Assembly: GCA_946186185.1 (NCBI GenBank)
Contig: CAMHMJ010000004.1
Coordinates: 1 to 64,000, forward strand
Length of the DNA: 64,000 bases
Source of the DNA: an uncultured Treponema sp.
Lineage (GTDB): Bacteria > Spirochaetota > Spirochaetia > Treponematales > Treponemataceae
Direction of reading: 5' to 3'
Each line of letters begins with the position of its first letter. Positions within the stretch are counted from its first letter, which is position 1. The notes below the pieces were generated by a model. The model searched no databases and was not told the DNA's origin. It worked only from the letters and a program-made list of their open reading frames with translations. Positions 34,578 through 43,346 of the stretch are shown in pieces. The translations under genes and the position numbers were made by a program.

Positions 34578-35775
34578 ATACGTAATCACACTTCTTTCCG
34601 CCATCCTTGGAATCGGACTTATGTTTCTTGGAACAAAAGTCTTAAACCGAAGCGCCGCAACCACTTCCCTCAAGGTTGGTTTTATTTACATCGGCGACAA
34701 GGTAACCGCCTACACGAACAATTTTATCCGTTCCCAGATAGAACTGGAAAGCGCACTTGGTGACAAAGTACAGACCATTGCAAAATACAACATTCCGGAA
34801 GACGATGAAGAATGTACTTCCGCCATCGAAGACCTTGTTCATCAGGGCTGCAACCTGATTTTTACCACCAGTTACGGCTTTATGGACTCAACAAAAAAAA
34901 TGGCAAAGAAATATCCGCAGGTTCAGTTCTGCCAGGCCACAGGAGACAACGCAAATGCAGCGCCGGTTCTTTCCAATTATCACACCTTCATGGGAACAAT
35001 TTACGAGGGCCGATATGTTTCAGGAATTGTGGCCGGACTCAAGCTTCAGGAGCTGATTGCACAGGGAAAAGTTAAACGAACAGCGGCAAAAATCGGTTAC
35101 ATTGCAGCCTTCCCCTATTCAGAAGTAATTTCCGGCTATACAGCCTTTTTTCTTGGGGTAAGAAGCATAGTTGGAGAAGCCGAAATGAGCGTAATCTACA
35201 CAAACACCTGGAGTAACCATGTAATTGAAAAGAAGACCGCTGAAAAATTGATAGAAGAAGGCTGCGTAATCATAAGCCAGCACTCCGACACCACCGGACC
35301 GGCCATTGCCTGTGAAGAAGCCAGCACAAAACGGGGAAAAACAGTATTCCATGTGGGCTACAACCAGAGCATGACGGATGTAGCCCCGACAACTTCACTG
35401 GTTTCCTGCAGAATCAACTGGACACCCTACATATTGGGAGCCTCTCAGGCAATTTTAAAAGGTCTTCCAATTGAAAAATATTTAAAATCCACACTGAACG
35501 GAAACGACACCGGCTTTGGCTTCGACAAAAACTGGGTTGAAATCATCGGTTTGAACAGACTTCTTGCAGCAAAAGGAACCCAGGAAGAAATCGAAAAAGC
35601 CCTCCGTCTCCTGAAATCTAAAAACACAAGCATTTTCAGGGGAAACTACGTGGGCGTAAACCCCTTCGACAGCAATGATATCTGGGACCTGAAAACGCCC
35701 TTCATAGAAAACCAGAACTCCAGCGCACCTCAGTTCCATTATGTTTTGAACGATGTAATTATGGTGGAGGAATAA
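34567..35775 (+). CDS. BMP-family (nucleoside-type) binding protein
   Basis: Substrate-binding protein of the Med/BMP family, best known from spirochetes as purine-nucleoside receptors (PnrA/TmpC). A single N-terminal anchor (YVITLLSAILGIGLMFLGT) is followed by the family core: VGFIYIGDKVTAYTNN, LIFTTSYGFMDSTKKMAKKYPQV, GTIYEGRYVSGIVAGL and KIGYIAAFPYSEVISGYTAF. There is no lipobox Cys. It overlaps the HD-GYP gene by 11 bases, so its ligand is probably reported to that protein and not imported. GGGAG precedes the ATG; the longer frame runs through the HD-GYP tail. Confidence 0.88.
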   Translation: MKNKYVITLLSAILGIGLMFLGTKVLNRSAATTSLKVGFIYIGDKVTAYTNNFIRSQIELESALGDKVQTIAKYNIPEDDEECTSAIEDLVHQGCNLIFTTSYGFMDSTKKMAKKYPQVQFCQATGDNANAAPVLSNYHTFMGTIYEGRYVSGIVAGLKLQELIAQGKVKRTAAKIGYIAAFPYSEVISGYTAFFLGVRSIVGEAEMSVIYTNTWSNHVIEKKTAEKLIEEGCVIISQHSDTTGPAIACEEASTKRGKTVFHVGYNQSMTDVAPTTSLVSCRINWTPYILGASQAILKGLPIEKYLKSTLNGNDTGFGFDKNWVEIIGLNRLLAAKGTQEEIEKALRLLKSKNTSIFRGNYVGVNPFDSNDIWDLKTPFIENQNSSAPQFHYVLNDVIMVEE

Positions 35776-35779
35776 ACAG

Positions 35780-35817
35780 AACAGGCAGATGTAAAATACA
35801 CCTGCCTGTTTTTTTGC
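35780..35817 (+). terminator. terminator of the signalling operon
   Basis: AACAGGCAG pairs with CTGCCTGTT across 13 bases, then a run of T. Confidence 0.9.
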
Positions 35818-35853
35818 TGAAAAAAATGAGATTTTAAATTCGTGAACTAAGTT

Positions 35854-36795
35854 TTAATTTGAAGCCGAAAGCTCTTTCACCTGATCAATTGAAAGGTTAG
35901 TATATGAAGCAACTTGTTCAATTGGAAGGCCAGCCTTTAAGAGATTTATAGCTGTTTCAGAACGGCCACGCTCAAGTCCCTCTTCAATTCCTTTTTGAGT
36001 TGCCACATATAGACGCGTCTTCTCATCGGAAACATGCATCCAGTAGCGGCTTTCGTGGTACCAGTTTGCTTCGTCCTGGCTGACGTGATCTAGAACTGTA
36101 AATGCCATAGAAATCCCCCTGTTTCGTTTCGCTAATTTATGAATGTATTCCTGTTTTTCAGGATTCGCTCCGTACAAAAAGAATTTACCCCACATTTGGG
36201 CCGGTGTCAATGAATCAATATCATCGTGGATTTTTGAGATTTTTGGAAGTTCCATAAAAATCACATTCATAGTGCCGGAAATTTGGCGGCCGTTCTCGTT
36301 ACGAAGAAGATAATGATTGATAGCACATTTTTCATCCTTATCAAAGATAAAATTCAGCACGGAAATCTGAAAAACTTCCGGCACATCAAGCCAGGCGGAA
36401 CCTTTCGGGGTGTAGTGGTTCAGAAGGTGGGCAACATGGTATTCAGCCCGCTTTCCGTAGTCTGAAGAATCGTTTCTGCCCTGCATTTCAATGTTTGCAA
36501 TTTTGCCATCTACCTTGCAGTTGATGTCGAACTCGCTCTGCTTGTCGGAAATTGCTTCACCAGAAAGCTCGTTTGGCTGCAAAACAACATCTGTGACTGG
36601 CTTTTCAAGCATATCGCTAAGAAAACAGGTTAGCGCCTGATGGGATTCTTCAGAATCAGTTGTAAAGAGGATTTTGAAAATCGGGTCGATACAGGGATTT
36701 AAAAGCGCCGTTGGGAATGGGCGCAAAGTTGGTTTCAGTGGTTTTGAAGGTTGAATCGAAGACGAGGTCTGCGGTGCAAAAGTCTGAGTATTCAT
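35854..36795 (-). CDS. Rpn-family PD-(D/E)XK nuclease/transposase-like
   Basis: Recombination-promoting nuclease family (Rpn, PD-(D/E)XK superfamily), often annotated as putative transposase and frequent in Treponema. The core has NPCIDPIFKILFTTDSEESHQALTCFLSDML, SEFDINCKVDGKIANIEMQ with the catalytic Asp and Glu-x-Gln, and YGKRAEYHVAHLLNHYT. The C-terminal tail (KGIEEGLERGRSETAINLLKAGLPIEQVASYTNLS) is the usual coiled end. No terminal repeats of a transposon are seen. The ribosome site is preceded by a terminator hairpin like that of merR. Confidence 0.88.
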   Translation of the reverse strand: MNTQTFAPQTSSSIQPSKPLKPTLRPFPTALLNPCIDPIFKILFTTDSEESHQALTCFLSDMLEKPVTDVVLQPNELSGEAISDKQSEFDINCKVDGKIANIEMQGRNDSSDYGKRAEYHVAHLLNHYTPKGSAWLDVPEVFQISVLNFIFDKDEKCAINHYLLRNENGRQISGTMNVIFMELPKISKIHDDIDSLTPAQMWGKFFLYGANPEKQEYIHKLAKRNRGISMAFTVLDHVSQDEANWYHESRYWMHVSDEKTRLYVATQKGIEEGLERGRSETAINLLKAGLPIEQVASYTNLSIDQVKELSASN

Positions 36796-36805
36796 TGGAC
36801 TCCTG

Positions 36806-36827
36806 AAAAAAACAGCTATGCTGTTTT
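36806..36827 (-). terminator. terminator-like hairpin just upstream of the Rpn gene
   Basis: On the minus strand AAAACAGC, ATA, GCTGTTTT with a following T-run, then AGGAG and the ATG within ~10 bases. It is nearly the same as the hairpin before merR (2633-2654). Confidence 0.65.
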
Positions 36828-36901
36828 CTGATTAATGGTAATTGGATAAAGACACAACTGTGCCTTAAGTCCAACTGCCAATTTCAGAAGACCTATGGTA
36901 A

Positions 36902-37054
36902 AACCCGTGCAGCGCTAAAAATGTGGACGGGAACTGCCGTATTGCCGAAGAACGCTCTAAATTGCTGAACGCCAGTCTGCAAACTGCAATTAAAATTGGA
37001 ACTAATGTACGCAACTGCAACTTTTACAGTATTGAAAATACTGACGAATTTTAG
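36902..37054 (+). pseudogene. coding-like remnant
   Basis: An open frame of 50 codons ending at TAG (37054) reads VDGNCRIAEERSKLLNASLQ, then IGTNVRNCNFYSIENTDEF. The composition looks like real protein, but no start codon or ribosome site fits and a stop lies directly upstream. It is probably the 3' end of a lost gene. The rest of 36796-37195 shows nothing else. Confidence 0.4.
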
Positions 37055-37195
37055 GGAAGTCAAGAAAAATTACCAGGAATAGATGGAAATAATGAGAATG
37101 CTCCAGTGCTAGATTATCAGCAATACAGAACTTTTTGTGTACTATAGGTTATACCCTTACTCCGACCCCAATTTCTAAAACTATATAGTCAAAAA

Positions 37196-37218
37196 AACTG
37201 CCCCACGAAGGAGCAGTT
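37196..37218 (-). terminator. terminator
   Basis: AACTGCTCC and GGGGCAGTT around TTCGT, followed on the minus strand by seven T. It lies ~18 bases after the zinc-finger gene. Confidence 0.85.
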
Positions 37219-37235
37219 AAAAAAAGTTTAGTGAA

Positions 37236-37790
37236 TTATTGATTAACAACAGATTTTATTTTTTCTAATACTTCCATATCCTTTTTATATTCTGCCTTTG
37301 ATTTCATATAACCAATAAAATGTGCAATTAATAATATCGGACCGAAAATAGCATTAATTAAAATACTAATAATCATATGCATAAATGGATGATTATATTC
37401 ATAAGCTGCATTCCATACCTGATCCTTTACAGAATCATTATTCTTCTTATTTCCAATATTCGCAATTGCCCCGGAAATTGCCCAATAAATTATTGCATTA
37501 AATATTCCAGTTCCCAACTCACCTCTCATGTTCATTATCAGCAATGAAACTATTCCAGATACGACGAGAATCGTACAGATAATCAACTTTACAATCCGTT
37601 TTTTTAACCATTTCGATTCAAAGTCAACCACCGCTTGAGCCTCTGAAAGACTACATCGATTACAAAGAGCCTGGCCTTTACCTCCATCTAATCTGAAAAA
37701 AGCGTTAGATTCGCAATCTTTGCACATTGAAACACCACATTTACCACAAGTAACAACACCTTCTGCTTGTGGATGAAAATAACAATTCAT
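37236..37790 (-). CDS. B-box-like zinc-finger membrane protein
   Basis: The first ~50 residues are a B-box-type zinc finger (NCYFHPQAEGVVTCGKCGVSMCKDCE, then ALCNRCS). Three hydrophobic helices follow (IVKLIICTILVVSGIVSLLIM, GIFNAIIYWAISGAIANIG, MIISILINAIFGPILLIAHFIGYM) and a short charged tail. The fold is common in bacterial membrane proteins of unknown role. GGAGG precedes the ATG. The exported protein gene at 37825 lies 34 bases upstream on the same strand, so the two may be co-transcribed. The region is lower in G and C than most of the window. Confidence 0.75.
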   Translation of the reverse strand: MNCYFHPQAEGVVTCGKCGVSMCKDCESNAFFRLDGGKGQALCNRCSLSEAQAVVDFESKWLKKRIVKLIICTILVVSGIVSLLIMNMRGELGTGIFNAIIYWAISGAIANIGNKKNNDSVKDQVWNAAYEYNHPFMHMIISILINAIFGPILLIAHFIGYMKSKAEYKKDMEVLEKIKSVVNQ

Positions 37791-37824
37791 AAAATCCTCC
37801 AGAATTAGTTATAACTTAATACAA

Positions 37825-38595
37825 TTACTCATCAAGTACAACAAATGATAGACCCTCAAATGAGCCATACTTCTTAAACTCCTTAATCTTTCCTTTGAGA
37901 TTAATAGTATCACCTTGCGAAGAAGATGCCTTATCATCATCATTTGTAAAATACATAAATGAAATGCGGCTAAGTGTGCTTACATAAATTGAGCCACGTA
38001 CATAATATTTATATCCAGAATAATCGCTAAAATCATTCATTTTAGCTTCATAAACTTTTATACTTAAATCTACAGGTGCATCTTGTACCATTTCAGAAAA
38101 TTTTGCTGCCCTTATTTCTGTAAGACCATCAGTCATCGCAAACAACATTCCTGGATTGGTATAAAATTTTGCTTTTGCCGCATTATATTTTGATTCATCT
38201 GAGAAAACCTGTGGAAGAAGCTTGTCAAAAGCATTTGTAATCGAACTGACAAGAACCAAAGGGGTTAACTGAGTTGACGAACCATCATTCACATATTTTA
38301 AATCTGAATAATCGTATGATAGCGAGCCATCTTTTTCTAAATTTACTTTAAGTGTCAAAGTAATCGGAACTAACGCTGCTGTACATTTTACTTTTTCAAT
38401 TATGTATTCATTTTTTATTACATCTGCTTTTACAAAAACAGAATCCTTAAAACAGTAATCATTCAGATAAACATATCCGATTCCCGGATAAAAATCCTTT
38501 GAAAAATCAAATACAAATTTTTGAACCTTAGGTTTAGCAAACGCTATACTTCCAAGTAAAGCCATAAGTCCAATTACCATTGTTTTTTTCTTCAT
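37825..38595 (-). CDS. exported protein of unknown function
   Basis: A signal peptide (MKKKTMVIGLMALLGSIAFA) is followed by a 235-residue soluble, strand-rich domain (KFVFDFSKDFYPGIGYVYLN, LTLKVNLEKDGSLSYDYSDL, YYVRGSIYVSTLSRISFMYF). No family is recognised. The ATG at 38595 follows GGGAGA; an in-frame ATG 15 bases earlier overlaps that site. It is probably periplasmic. It is divergent from the small XRE regulator gene, which could control it. Confidence 0.7.
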   Translation of the reverse strand: MKKKTMVIGLMALLGSIAFAKPKVQKFVFDFSKDFYPGIGYVYLNDYCFKDSVFVKADVIKNEYIIEKVKCTAALVPITLTLKVNLEKDGSLSYDYSDLKYVNDGSSTQLTPLVLVSSITNAFDKLLPQVFSDESKYNAAKAKFYTNPGMLFAMTDGLTEIRAAKFSEMVQDAPVDLSIKVYEAKMNDFSDYSGYKYYVRGSIYVSTLSRISFMYFTNDDDKASSSQGDTINLKGKIKEFKKYGSFEGLSFVVLDE

Positions 38596-38685
38596 AATTA
38601 AATCTCCCAAAATAGTTATTATTAAGCGCTCTATATTTAGAGTCGTTATATTTTAATATTACACATATTCTTAGAAATAAGCAAT

Positions 38686-38895
38686 ATGCCAGATGATTTA
38701 GAAAAGATTCATAACAAAATAAGAAGTCTCAGAATAGAAAAAGGCTTTTCAATTCTAAAACTATCAATTGAGTCGGGAATTTCCAGAAGTCACTTGTTTT
38801 ATATCGAATCAAAAAAAGTATCACCCTCTATTGAAACCTTATACAAAATTGCTAAAGCAATGGATGTAAATATTGTTGATTTTTTTACAGATTAA
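38686..38895 (+). CDS. small XRE-family HTH regulator
   Basis: A 69-residue protein that is almost only a Cro/C1 helix-turn-helix (IRSLRIEKGFSILKLSIESG, then ISRSHLFYIESKKVSPS, and AMDVNIVDFF). It is typical of small phage- or accessory-region repressors. It is divergent from the exported protein gene at 38595. No obvious ribosome site; TATTAC and similar AT-rich boxes lie just upstream. Confidence 0.8.
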   Translation: MPDDLEKIHNKIRSLRIEKGFSILKLSIESGISRSHLFYIESKKVSPSIETLYKIAKAMDVNIVDFFTD

Positions 38896-39057
38896 AACAA
38901 TTTCGTTTACGCAGGGAGCGACGACAACTTGTTGCCGGAATGCAAAAAAAAAATTCTTAATTTAATGCCGTGTTCCATCCTGTCTTCATTTTCCCTACTT
39001 CGATTGATCTCCCCTAAACTCCCCTTCCCCCTCTAGTTGTACCTCTCGTTTTTTTTC

Positions 39058-39075
39058 AATATACTGTAGTATATT
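39058..39075. promoter_or_regulatory. palindromic operator upstream of UPF0210 gene
   Basis: AATATACT-GT-AGTATATT, a perfect 8-bp inverted repeat 41 bases before the start. Probably a repressor site overlapping the promoter. Confidence 0.5.
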
Positions 39076-39115
39076 TTCAAATCTCCAGAGAGCGCCTGAT
39101 GCGCGAGGACGTTTT

Positions 39116-40477
39116 ATGTTATTTTCACCAAATGAAATCCAGGAAACCGTCAGCATGTTTATGAAGCAGAAGCTTGATATCCGCTGCGTAACTATGGGAA
39201 TCAACCTTTTGGACTGTGCAGACAGCGATGCAAAAAAATCCTGCGATAAAATCTATGACAAAATTATGAAAAAAGCCGGCAATCTTGTAAAAGTCGGGCA
39301 GGATATCGAAAAGGAATTTGGTGTTCCTATCATAAACAAGCGAATTTCAGTTACCCCGATTGCTCTTGTGGCCGGTGCCAGCAACGCAAAATCCTATGTT
39401 GACTACTGCAAAACTCTGGACAAATGTGCAAAGGAGCTGGGGGTAAACTTTATCGGCGGTTTTTCTGCCCTGGTTCAGAAGGGAATTACCCCTGCAGACC
39501 GCACCCTCATTGAATCTATTCCGGAAGCCCTTGCTACCACGGACTTTGTGTGCTCTTCCGTAAATGTTGGAACTACAAAAAACGGAATCAATATGGACGC
39601 CGTAAAGCTCATGGGCGAAACCATCGTAAAAACAGCGGAAGTTTCAAAAACTCTTCCAATCAACGGATGTGCAAAGCTGGTTGTTTTCTGCAATGCACCG
39701 GAAGACAATCCATTTATGGCAGGTGCATTCCACGGTCCGGGAGAAGGCGACAGCGTAATAAATGTTGGTGTTTCAGGTCCTGGCGTAATTTTAGCCGCTG
39801 CCCGTGAATACAAGGGTCAGCCTATCAATGTTCTGGCAGACGGAATCAAAAAGATGGCTTTCAAGATTACACGAATGGGTCAGCTGGTGGGTTCAGAAGC
39901 AGCCCGCCGCCTGAATACAAACTTTGGTATTCTGGACTTGTCCCTGGCGCCAACACCGGCAGTAGGAGACAGCGTTGCCCGCATTCTTGAAGAAATCGGT
40001 CTTGAAGGTGCAGGCGCTCCGGGAACAACAGCAGCTCTTGCAATGCTCACCGACATGGTTAAAAAAGGCGGCGTTATGGCATCTACAAATGTCGGCGGTC
40101 TTTCTGGCGCATTCATTCCGGTTTCCGAAGACGAAGGAATGATTAATGCCGTTCAGCAGGGCTCAATCTGTCTTGAAAAGCTTGAAGCAATGACCACGGT
40201 TTGCTCTGTAGGTCTTGATATGATCGCAATTCCGGGAGACACTCCTGCAACCACCATCAGCGGAATTCTTGCCGACGAATTTGCAATCGGTATGGTAAAC
40301 AACAAGACAACTGCCTGCCGACTTATCCCGGCTCCTGGCAAAAAAGCCGGAGAATGGGTTGAATTCGGCGGACTTCTGGGCGGATGCCCTGTAATGCCGG
40401 TAAGCAAGTTCGGCTGTGCCGACTTCATCAACCGCGGCGGACGCATCCCGGCACCTATCCACAGCTTTAGAAATTAA
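39116..40477 (+). CDS. UPF0210 (PFL/DUF711 family) protein
   Basis: Full-length 453-residue member of UPF0210, a conserved family of unknown reaction related by fold to pyruvate-formate-lyase-like barrels. The N-terminus [17 protein letters not shown], then [52 protein letters not shown] and the C-terminal [19 protein letters not shown] match the family closely. Its usual companion, a small ACT-domain protein, is absent. Instead putP follows 20 bases downstream, hinting at amino-acid use. GAGGA precedes the ATG. Confidence 0.9.
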   Translation: MLFSPNEIQETVSMFMKQKLDIRCVTMGINLLDCADSDAKKSCDKIYDKIMKKAGNLVKVGQDIEKEFGVPIINKRISVTPIALVAGASNAKSYVDYCKTLDKCAKELGVNFIGGFSALVQKGITPADRTLIESIPEALATTDFVCSSVNVGTTKNGINMDAVKLMGETIVKTAEVSKTLPINGCAKLVVFCNAPEDNPFMAGAFHGPGEGDSVINVGVSGPGVILAAAREYKGQPINVLADGIKKMAFKITRMGQLVGSEAARRLNTNFGILDLSLAPTPAVGDSVARILEEIGLEGAGAPGTTAALAMLTDMVKKGGVMASTNVGGLSGAFIPVSEDEGMINAVQQGSICLEKLEAMTTVCSVGLDMIAIPGDTPATTISGILADEFAIGMVNNKTTACRLIPAPGKKAGEWVEFGGLLGGCPVMPVSKFGCADFINRGGRIPAPIHSFRN

Positions 40478-40497
40478 AAAATATAAAGGGGATTATT

Positions 40498-42054
40498 ATG
40501 ACTCCACAGATTATTGCGAAAATCATCGCATTTGTTATCTATCTTGGTTTCATGATTTACATCGGCCTCAGAAGCGCCGGCAAGAACAACAGTTCCGCGG
40601 ACTTCTTCCTGGGGGGACGAAAAATCGGACCATGGGTAACCGCTCTTTCAGCAGAAGCATCGGATTCTTCTGCATGGCTCTTGATGGGTCTTCCGGGTCT
40701 CTGCTACCTGGGTGGAATCAAGGAAACCTTCTGGACAGCCCTTGGACTCTGTGCCGGAACCTACCTTGCATGGCTTTTCATCGCAAAACCGCTCCGCAAA
40801 TGTTCCGTAGCCTTTGGTGACTCAATCACAATTCCAGAGTTCCTCTCTAACCGATTCAAGGATGGAACTCACCTTCTTTCTATTATCTCGGTTTTCTTCA
40901 TCGTACTTTTCTTTACGATTTACACTGCATCCGGCTTCGTTGCCTGCGCTAAGCTTTTGAACTCCGTATTCGGACTTCCATACCACGCAGGACTTGCAAT
41001 CGGTCTGGTTGTAATTCTCTGCTACACCATCACCGGCGGATATACGGCAGTCTGCACCACAGACTTTGTTCAGGGCACCCTGATTTTTGTAGCATTCGTT
41101 ATTTCCGGAACCATCATCGTATTTGCAGTGGGCGGACCGGCAGAAGCAATTCACGCCGTAAAAGCCTTTGACGCACAGGCACTTTCAGGAGATTTTGGTG
41201 AAGCAATGAAGAACGCCTTTGGCGCAAACTCTTCTTTCAGCGCAATGAATGTAATCTCCGCTCTTTCATGGGGCTTAGGCTACTTCGGAATGCCGCACAT
41301 CATCGTTCGCTTCATGGGAATAGATTCCGCTTCTTCAATCAAAACTGCACGAAGAATCGGTATTTCCTGGATGCTCATTTCCTATATCGGAACCTTCATC
41401 ATCGGTACCGTGGGAACAGCTTACCTTTTGAATCACGGAATCCTGTTGAACGGCGGCGAACAGATTTTGACCTACATCACCGGTGACGCAGAAACAGTTT
41501 TCAGTGCCACAATGCAGAAAATGTATCCGGCCTTCATCGCAGGTCTCTTTTTGTGTGCAATTCTTGCCGCTTCAATGTCTACCGCAGACAGTCAGCTTCT
41601 TGCCGCATCCTCTGCCGTAAGCCGCGATATCTACAAAGGACTTATCAAAAAGGACGCTGCTGAAAAAGACGTATTGAACATCGGACGCTTTGTAGTATTC
41701 CTTATCGCCCTCATTGCTCTTCTGCTTTCCCTGAACCCGAACTCTTCAATTTTCGGACTGGTTTCCTACGCATGGGCAGGCTTTGGCGCAACCTTCGGAC
41801 CGCTCATCCTTCTTGCACTTTACTGGAAAAATATGACGTCAAAAGGCGCCATCGCAGGAATGATTGCCGGCGGTATCGTAGTTGTAGCATGGCACCAGAT
41901 TCCGGCGTCAGTTGCCCCGATTTTCGGACTTTACGAAATTCTTCCGGGCTTCATCGTTTGTCTTGCAGTTTCCGTAATCGTTTCTCTCCTTGACAAAAAC
42001 AAGAACAAAGAAATGCTTGATGAGTTCAAGGCATACAAAGAGATGAAAGACTAA
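40498..42054 (+). CDS. putP: sodium/proline symporter
   Basis: Solute:sodium symporter family, 518 residues with about 13 membrane helices. PutP-type signatures are FFLGGRKIGPWVTALSAEASDSSAWLLMGLPG, SALSWGLGYFGMPHIIVRFM and FLCAILAASMSTADSQLLAASSAVSRD, which includes the Na+ site. It imports proline with Na+. It is co-transcribed with the UPF0210 gene (20-base gap, AAGGGG ribosome site). Two hairpins end the unit. Confidence 0.93.
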   Translation: MTPQIIAKIIAFVIYLGFMIYIGLRSAGKNNSSADFFLGGRKIGPWVTALSAEASDSSAWLLMGLPGLCYLGGIKETFWTALGLCAGTYLAWLFIAKPLRKCSVAFGDSITIPEFLSNRFKDGTHLLSIISVFFIVLFFTIYTASGFVACAKLLNSVFGLPYHAGLAIGLVVILCYTITGGYTAVCTTDFVQGTLIFVAFVISGTIIVFAVGGPAEAIHAVKAFDAQALSGDFGEAMKNAFGANSSFSAMNVISALSWGLGYFGMPHIIVRFMGIDSASSIKTARRIGISWMLISYIGTFIIGTVGTAYLLNHGILLNGGEQILTYITGDAETVFSATMQKMYPAFIAGLFLCAILAASMSTADSQLLAASSAVSRDIYKGLIKKDAAEKDVLNIGRFVVFLIALIALLLSLNPNSSIFGLVSYAWAGFGATFGPLILLALYWKNMTSKGAIAGMIAGGIVVVAWHQIPASVAPIFGLYEILPGFIVCLAVSVIVSLLDKNKNKEMLDEFKAYKEMKD

Positions 42055-42060
42055 ACCCTC

Positions 42061-42100
42061 GAACTTCCGCCAGTTTTCATCATAAAACCAGCGGAAGTTC
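42061..42100 (+). terminator. long hairpin after putP
   Basis: GAACTTCCGC (42061-42070) pairs perfectly with 42091-42100, with a further GTTTT/AAAAC pair inside. No T-run, so it may protect the mRNA. Confidence 0.65.
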
Positions 42101-42114
42101 TGGATTCACTTCAC

Positions 42115-42152
42115 AAAAAAAGGGAAGCCGTACTTCAGGCTTCCCTTTTTTA
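42115..42152. terminator. bidirectional terminator
   Basis: AAAAAAGGGAAGCC and GGCTTCCCTTTTTT around an eight-base loop serve both putP and the convergent PAS gene. Confidence 0.92.
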
Positions 42153-42161
42153 TTAAGGCTC

Positions 42162-43043
42162 TTACTTTATCAGCGTCTTCATATAATCAAAGGTATTTTT
42201 CAGCTCGTCTCCAACCTTAAAGGAAAGAACTATAACCGTGGTCGGCTCTTCTTCAAGAAGATACAGGGTGGTGCGGTACCACTCATAATCTTCTCTCGGC
42301 TTTTTTGCCCGGTAAATACAGGAAATCTTGTCCCCCGGAATCATCTTCTTAATATTCTGAACCGTGATTATGCTCCTGACGCTTTCCCGGTCATCCTCAT
42401 GAATATTTTCAAACTGTTTGTCAAAAAAATCCGTCCACCGCGGAAGAGAAACCTCGGAAACCTCGCCGCCTTCAAATTTCAAAAGACTGGTTTCTCCGGA
42501 ATCAATATCAAATTTTACAACCTGTTCAAAAGTTTCCTTTGCGAAAAGAAGGAACAGCCTGTTCATTCCCTGGAAAGTCGGTTTTACCGCCGCCATCCGG
42601 GCTTCCATCTCTGCGGAACGCTTTTTTACAGCGGTAATATCAACAAAGGTACACAGAGCCGCCTTACATTCACCTTTTTCAACCTTCAGCGGAATCAGGT
42701 TTATGTTGTTCCATTTACCGTCAGAGCGCTCAACCACCATTTCCTGATGCTGACCCATAGTGTTAAACTTTACGCGCACAGAATTTCTAGAAAAAAATGC
42801 TTCCAGCGCAATACGATACTGAGGGGCAATAAAAGCCTGAACCACCTCTTCAATATTTTCGTCCCACTTGATAGAAGGTTCCATAAAATATTTTTCAACT
42901 TCAGGTGTCGTTTTTATCGCAATAATTTCGTTATTTTCCACGTCCAGCGCATAAATCGCAAAAAGCCGCGAGGAGGAAATATTAAAAATATCTCTAATTG
43001 TAAGCCCGGTTTTTCCAACCAAATCGCCTTTAGATGTATCCAT
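42162..43043 (-). CDS. cytoplasmic PAS-domain protein without output domain
   Basis: A 293-residue soluble protein with PAS-like folds at ~25-135 (RLFAIYALDVENNEIIAIK, WNNINLIPLKVEKGECKAALCTFVDIT) and ~160-285 (MNRLFLLFAKETFEQVVKFD, YEWYRTTLYLLEEEPTTVIVLSF). A short coiled linker joins them. No kinase, GGDEF or EAL domain is seen, although the second half resembles sensory parts of diguanylate cyclases. TATAAT and GAGAGG precede the start. It stands alone. Confidence 0.7.
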   Translation of the reverse strand: MDTSKGDLVGKTGLTIRDIFNISSSRLFAIYALDVENNEIIAIKTTPEVEKYFMEPSIKWDENIEEVVQAFIAPQYRIALEAFFSRNSVRVKFNTMGQHQEMVVERSDGKWNNINLIPLKVEKGECKAALCTFVDITAVKKRSAEMEARMAAVKPTFQGMNRLFLLFAKETFEQVVKFDIDSGETSLLKFEGGEVSEVSLPRWTDFFDKQFENIHEDDRESVRSIITVQNIKKMIPGDKISCIYRAKKPREDYEWYRTTLYLLEEEPTTVIVLSFKVGDELKNTFDYMKTLIK

Positions 43044-43122
43044 TTTCGCCTCTCTATAGGTTTCTATTATACGACATATTCCGTATAAAGCAAGGAGGGC
43101 GGACTGTAATCTGAGGAATATA

Positions 43123-43341
43123 GCAGAGCTTACGAATTATAATTGTTTCAATAAAAAAAATGGCGGAAGGGTAGCGAAATGCGGGCAAAAAAACTCTGTT
43201 TGTGGCTGCCGCGTAAGCGGCAATTAATAAGTTCCTTTGCCACAAACAGCGTTTAGCGTGCTAGCACGCGGTTTTGACCCGCAGGCCGCGACCGATAGCC
43301 ATTTTTTTTTAGTATCTGCACTAATAATTCGAAAGTTCTGC
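43123..43341 (+). repeat. 200-bp structured repeat, copy 3
   Basis: Inner arms AAAATGGC (43157-43164) and GCCATTTT (43298-43305) enclose the same 150-bp body as copies 1 and 2. The stem CTGTTTGTGG (43196-43205) pairs with 43240-43249, and the palindrome is GCGTGCTAGCACGC (43256-43269). The outer arms GCAGAGCTTACGAATTAT (43123-43140) and 43324-43341 pair with two mismatches, but their sequence is unrelated to the outer arms of copies 1 and 2. It ends five bases from the stop of the OLD-like gene. Confidence 0.85.
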
Positions 43342-43346
43342 GTAAT

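Noticed and set aside
35854..36795. complete insertion sequence
   Set aside because: The Rpn-family gene is transposase-like by name only; no terminal inverted repeats or target duplication were found around it.
42399..43088. 229-residue plus-strand ORF
   Set aside because: Antisense to the PAS protein, biased toward Phe and Arg.
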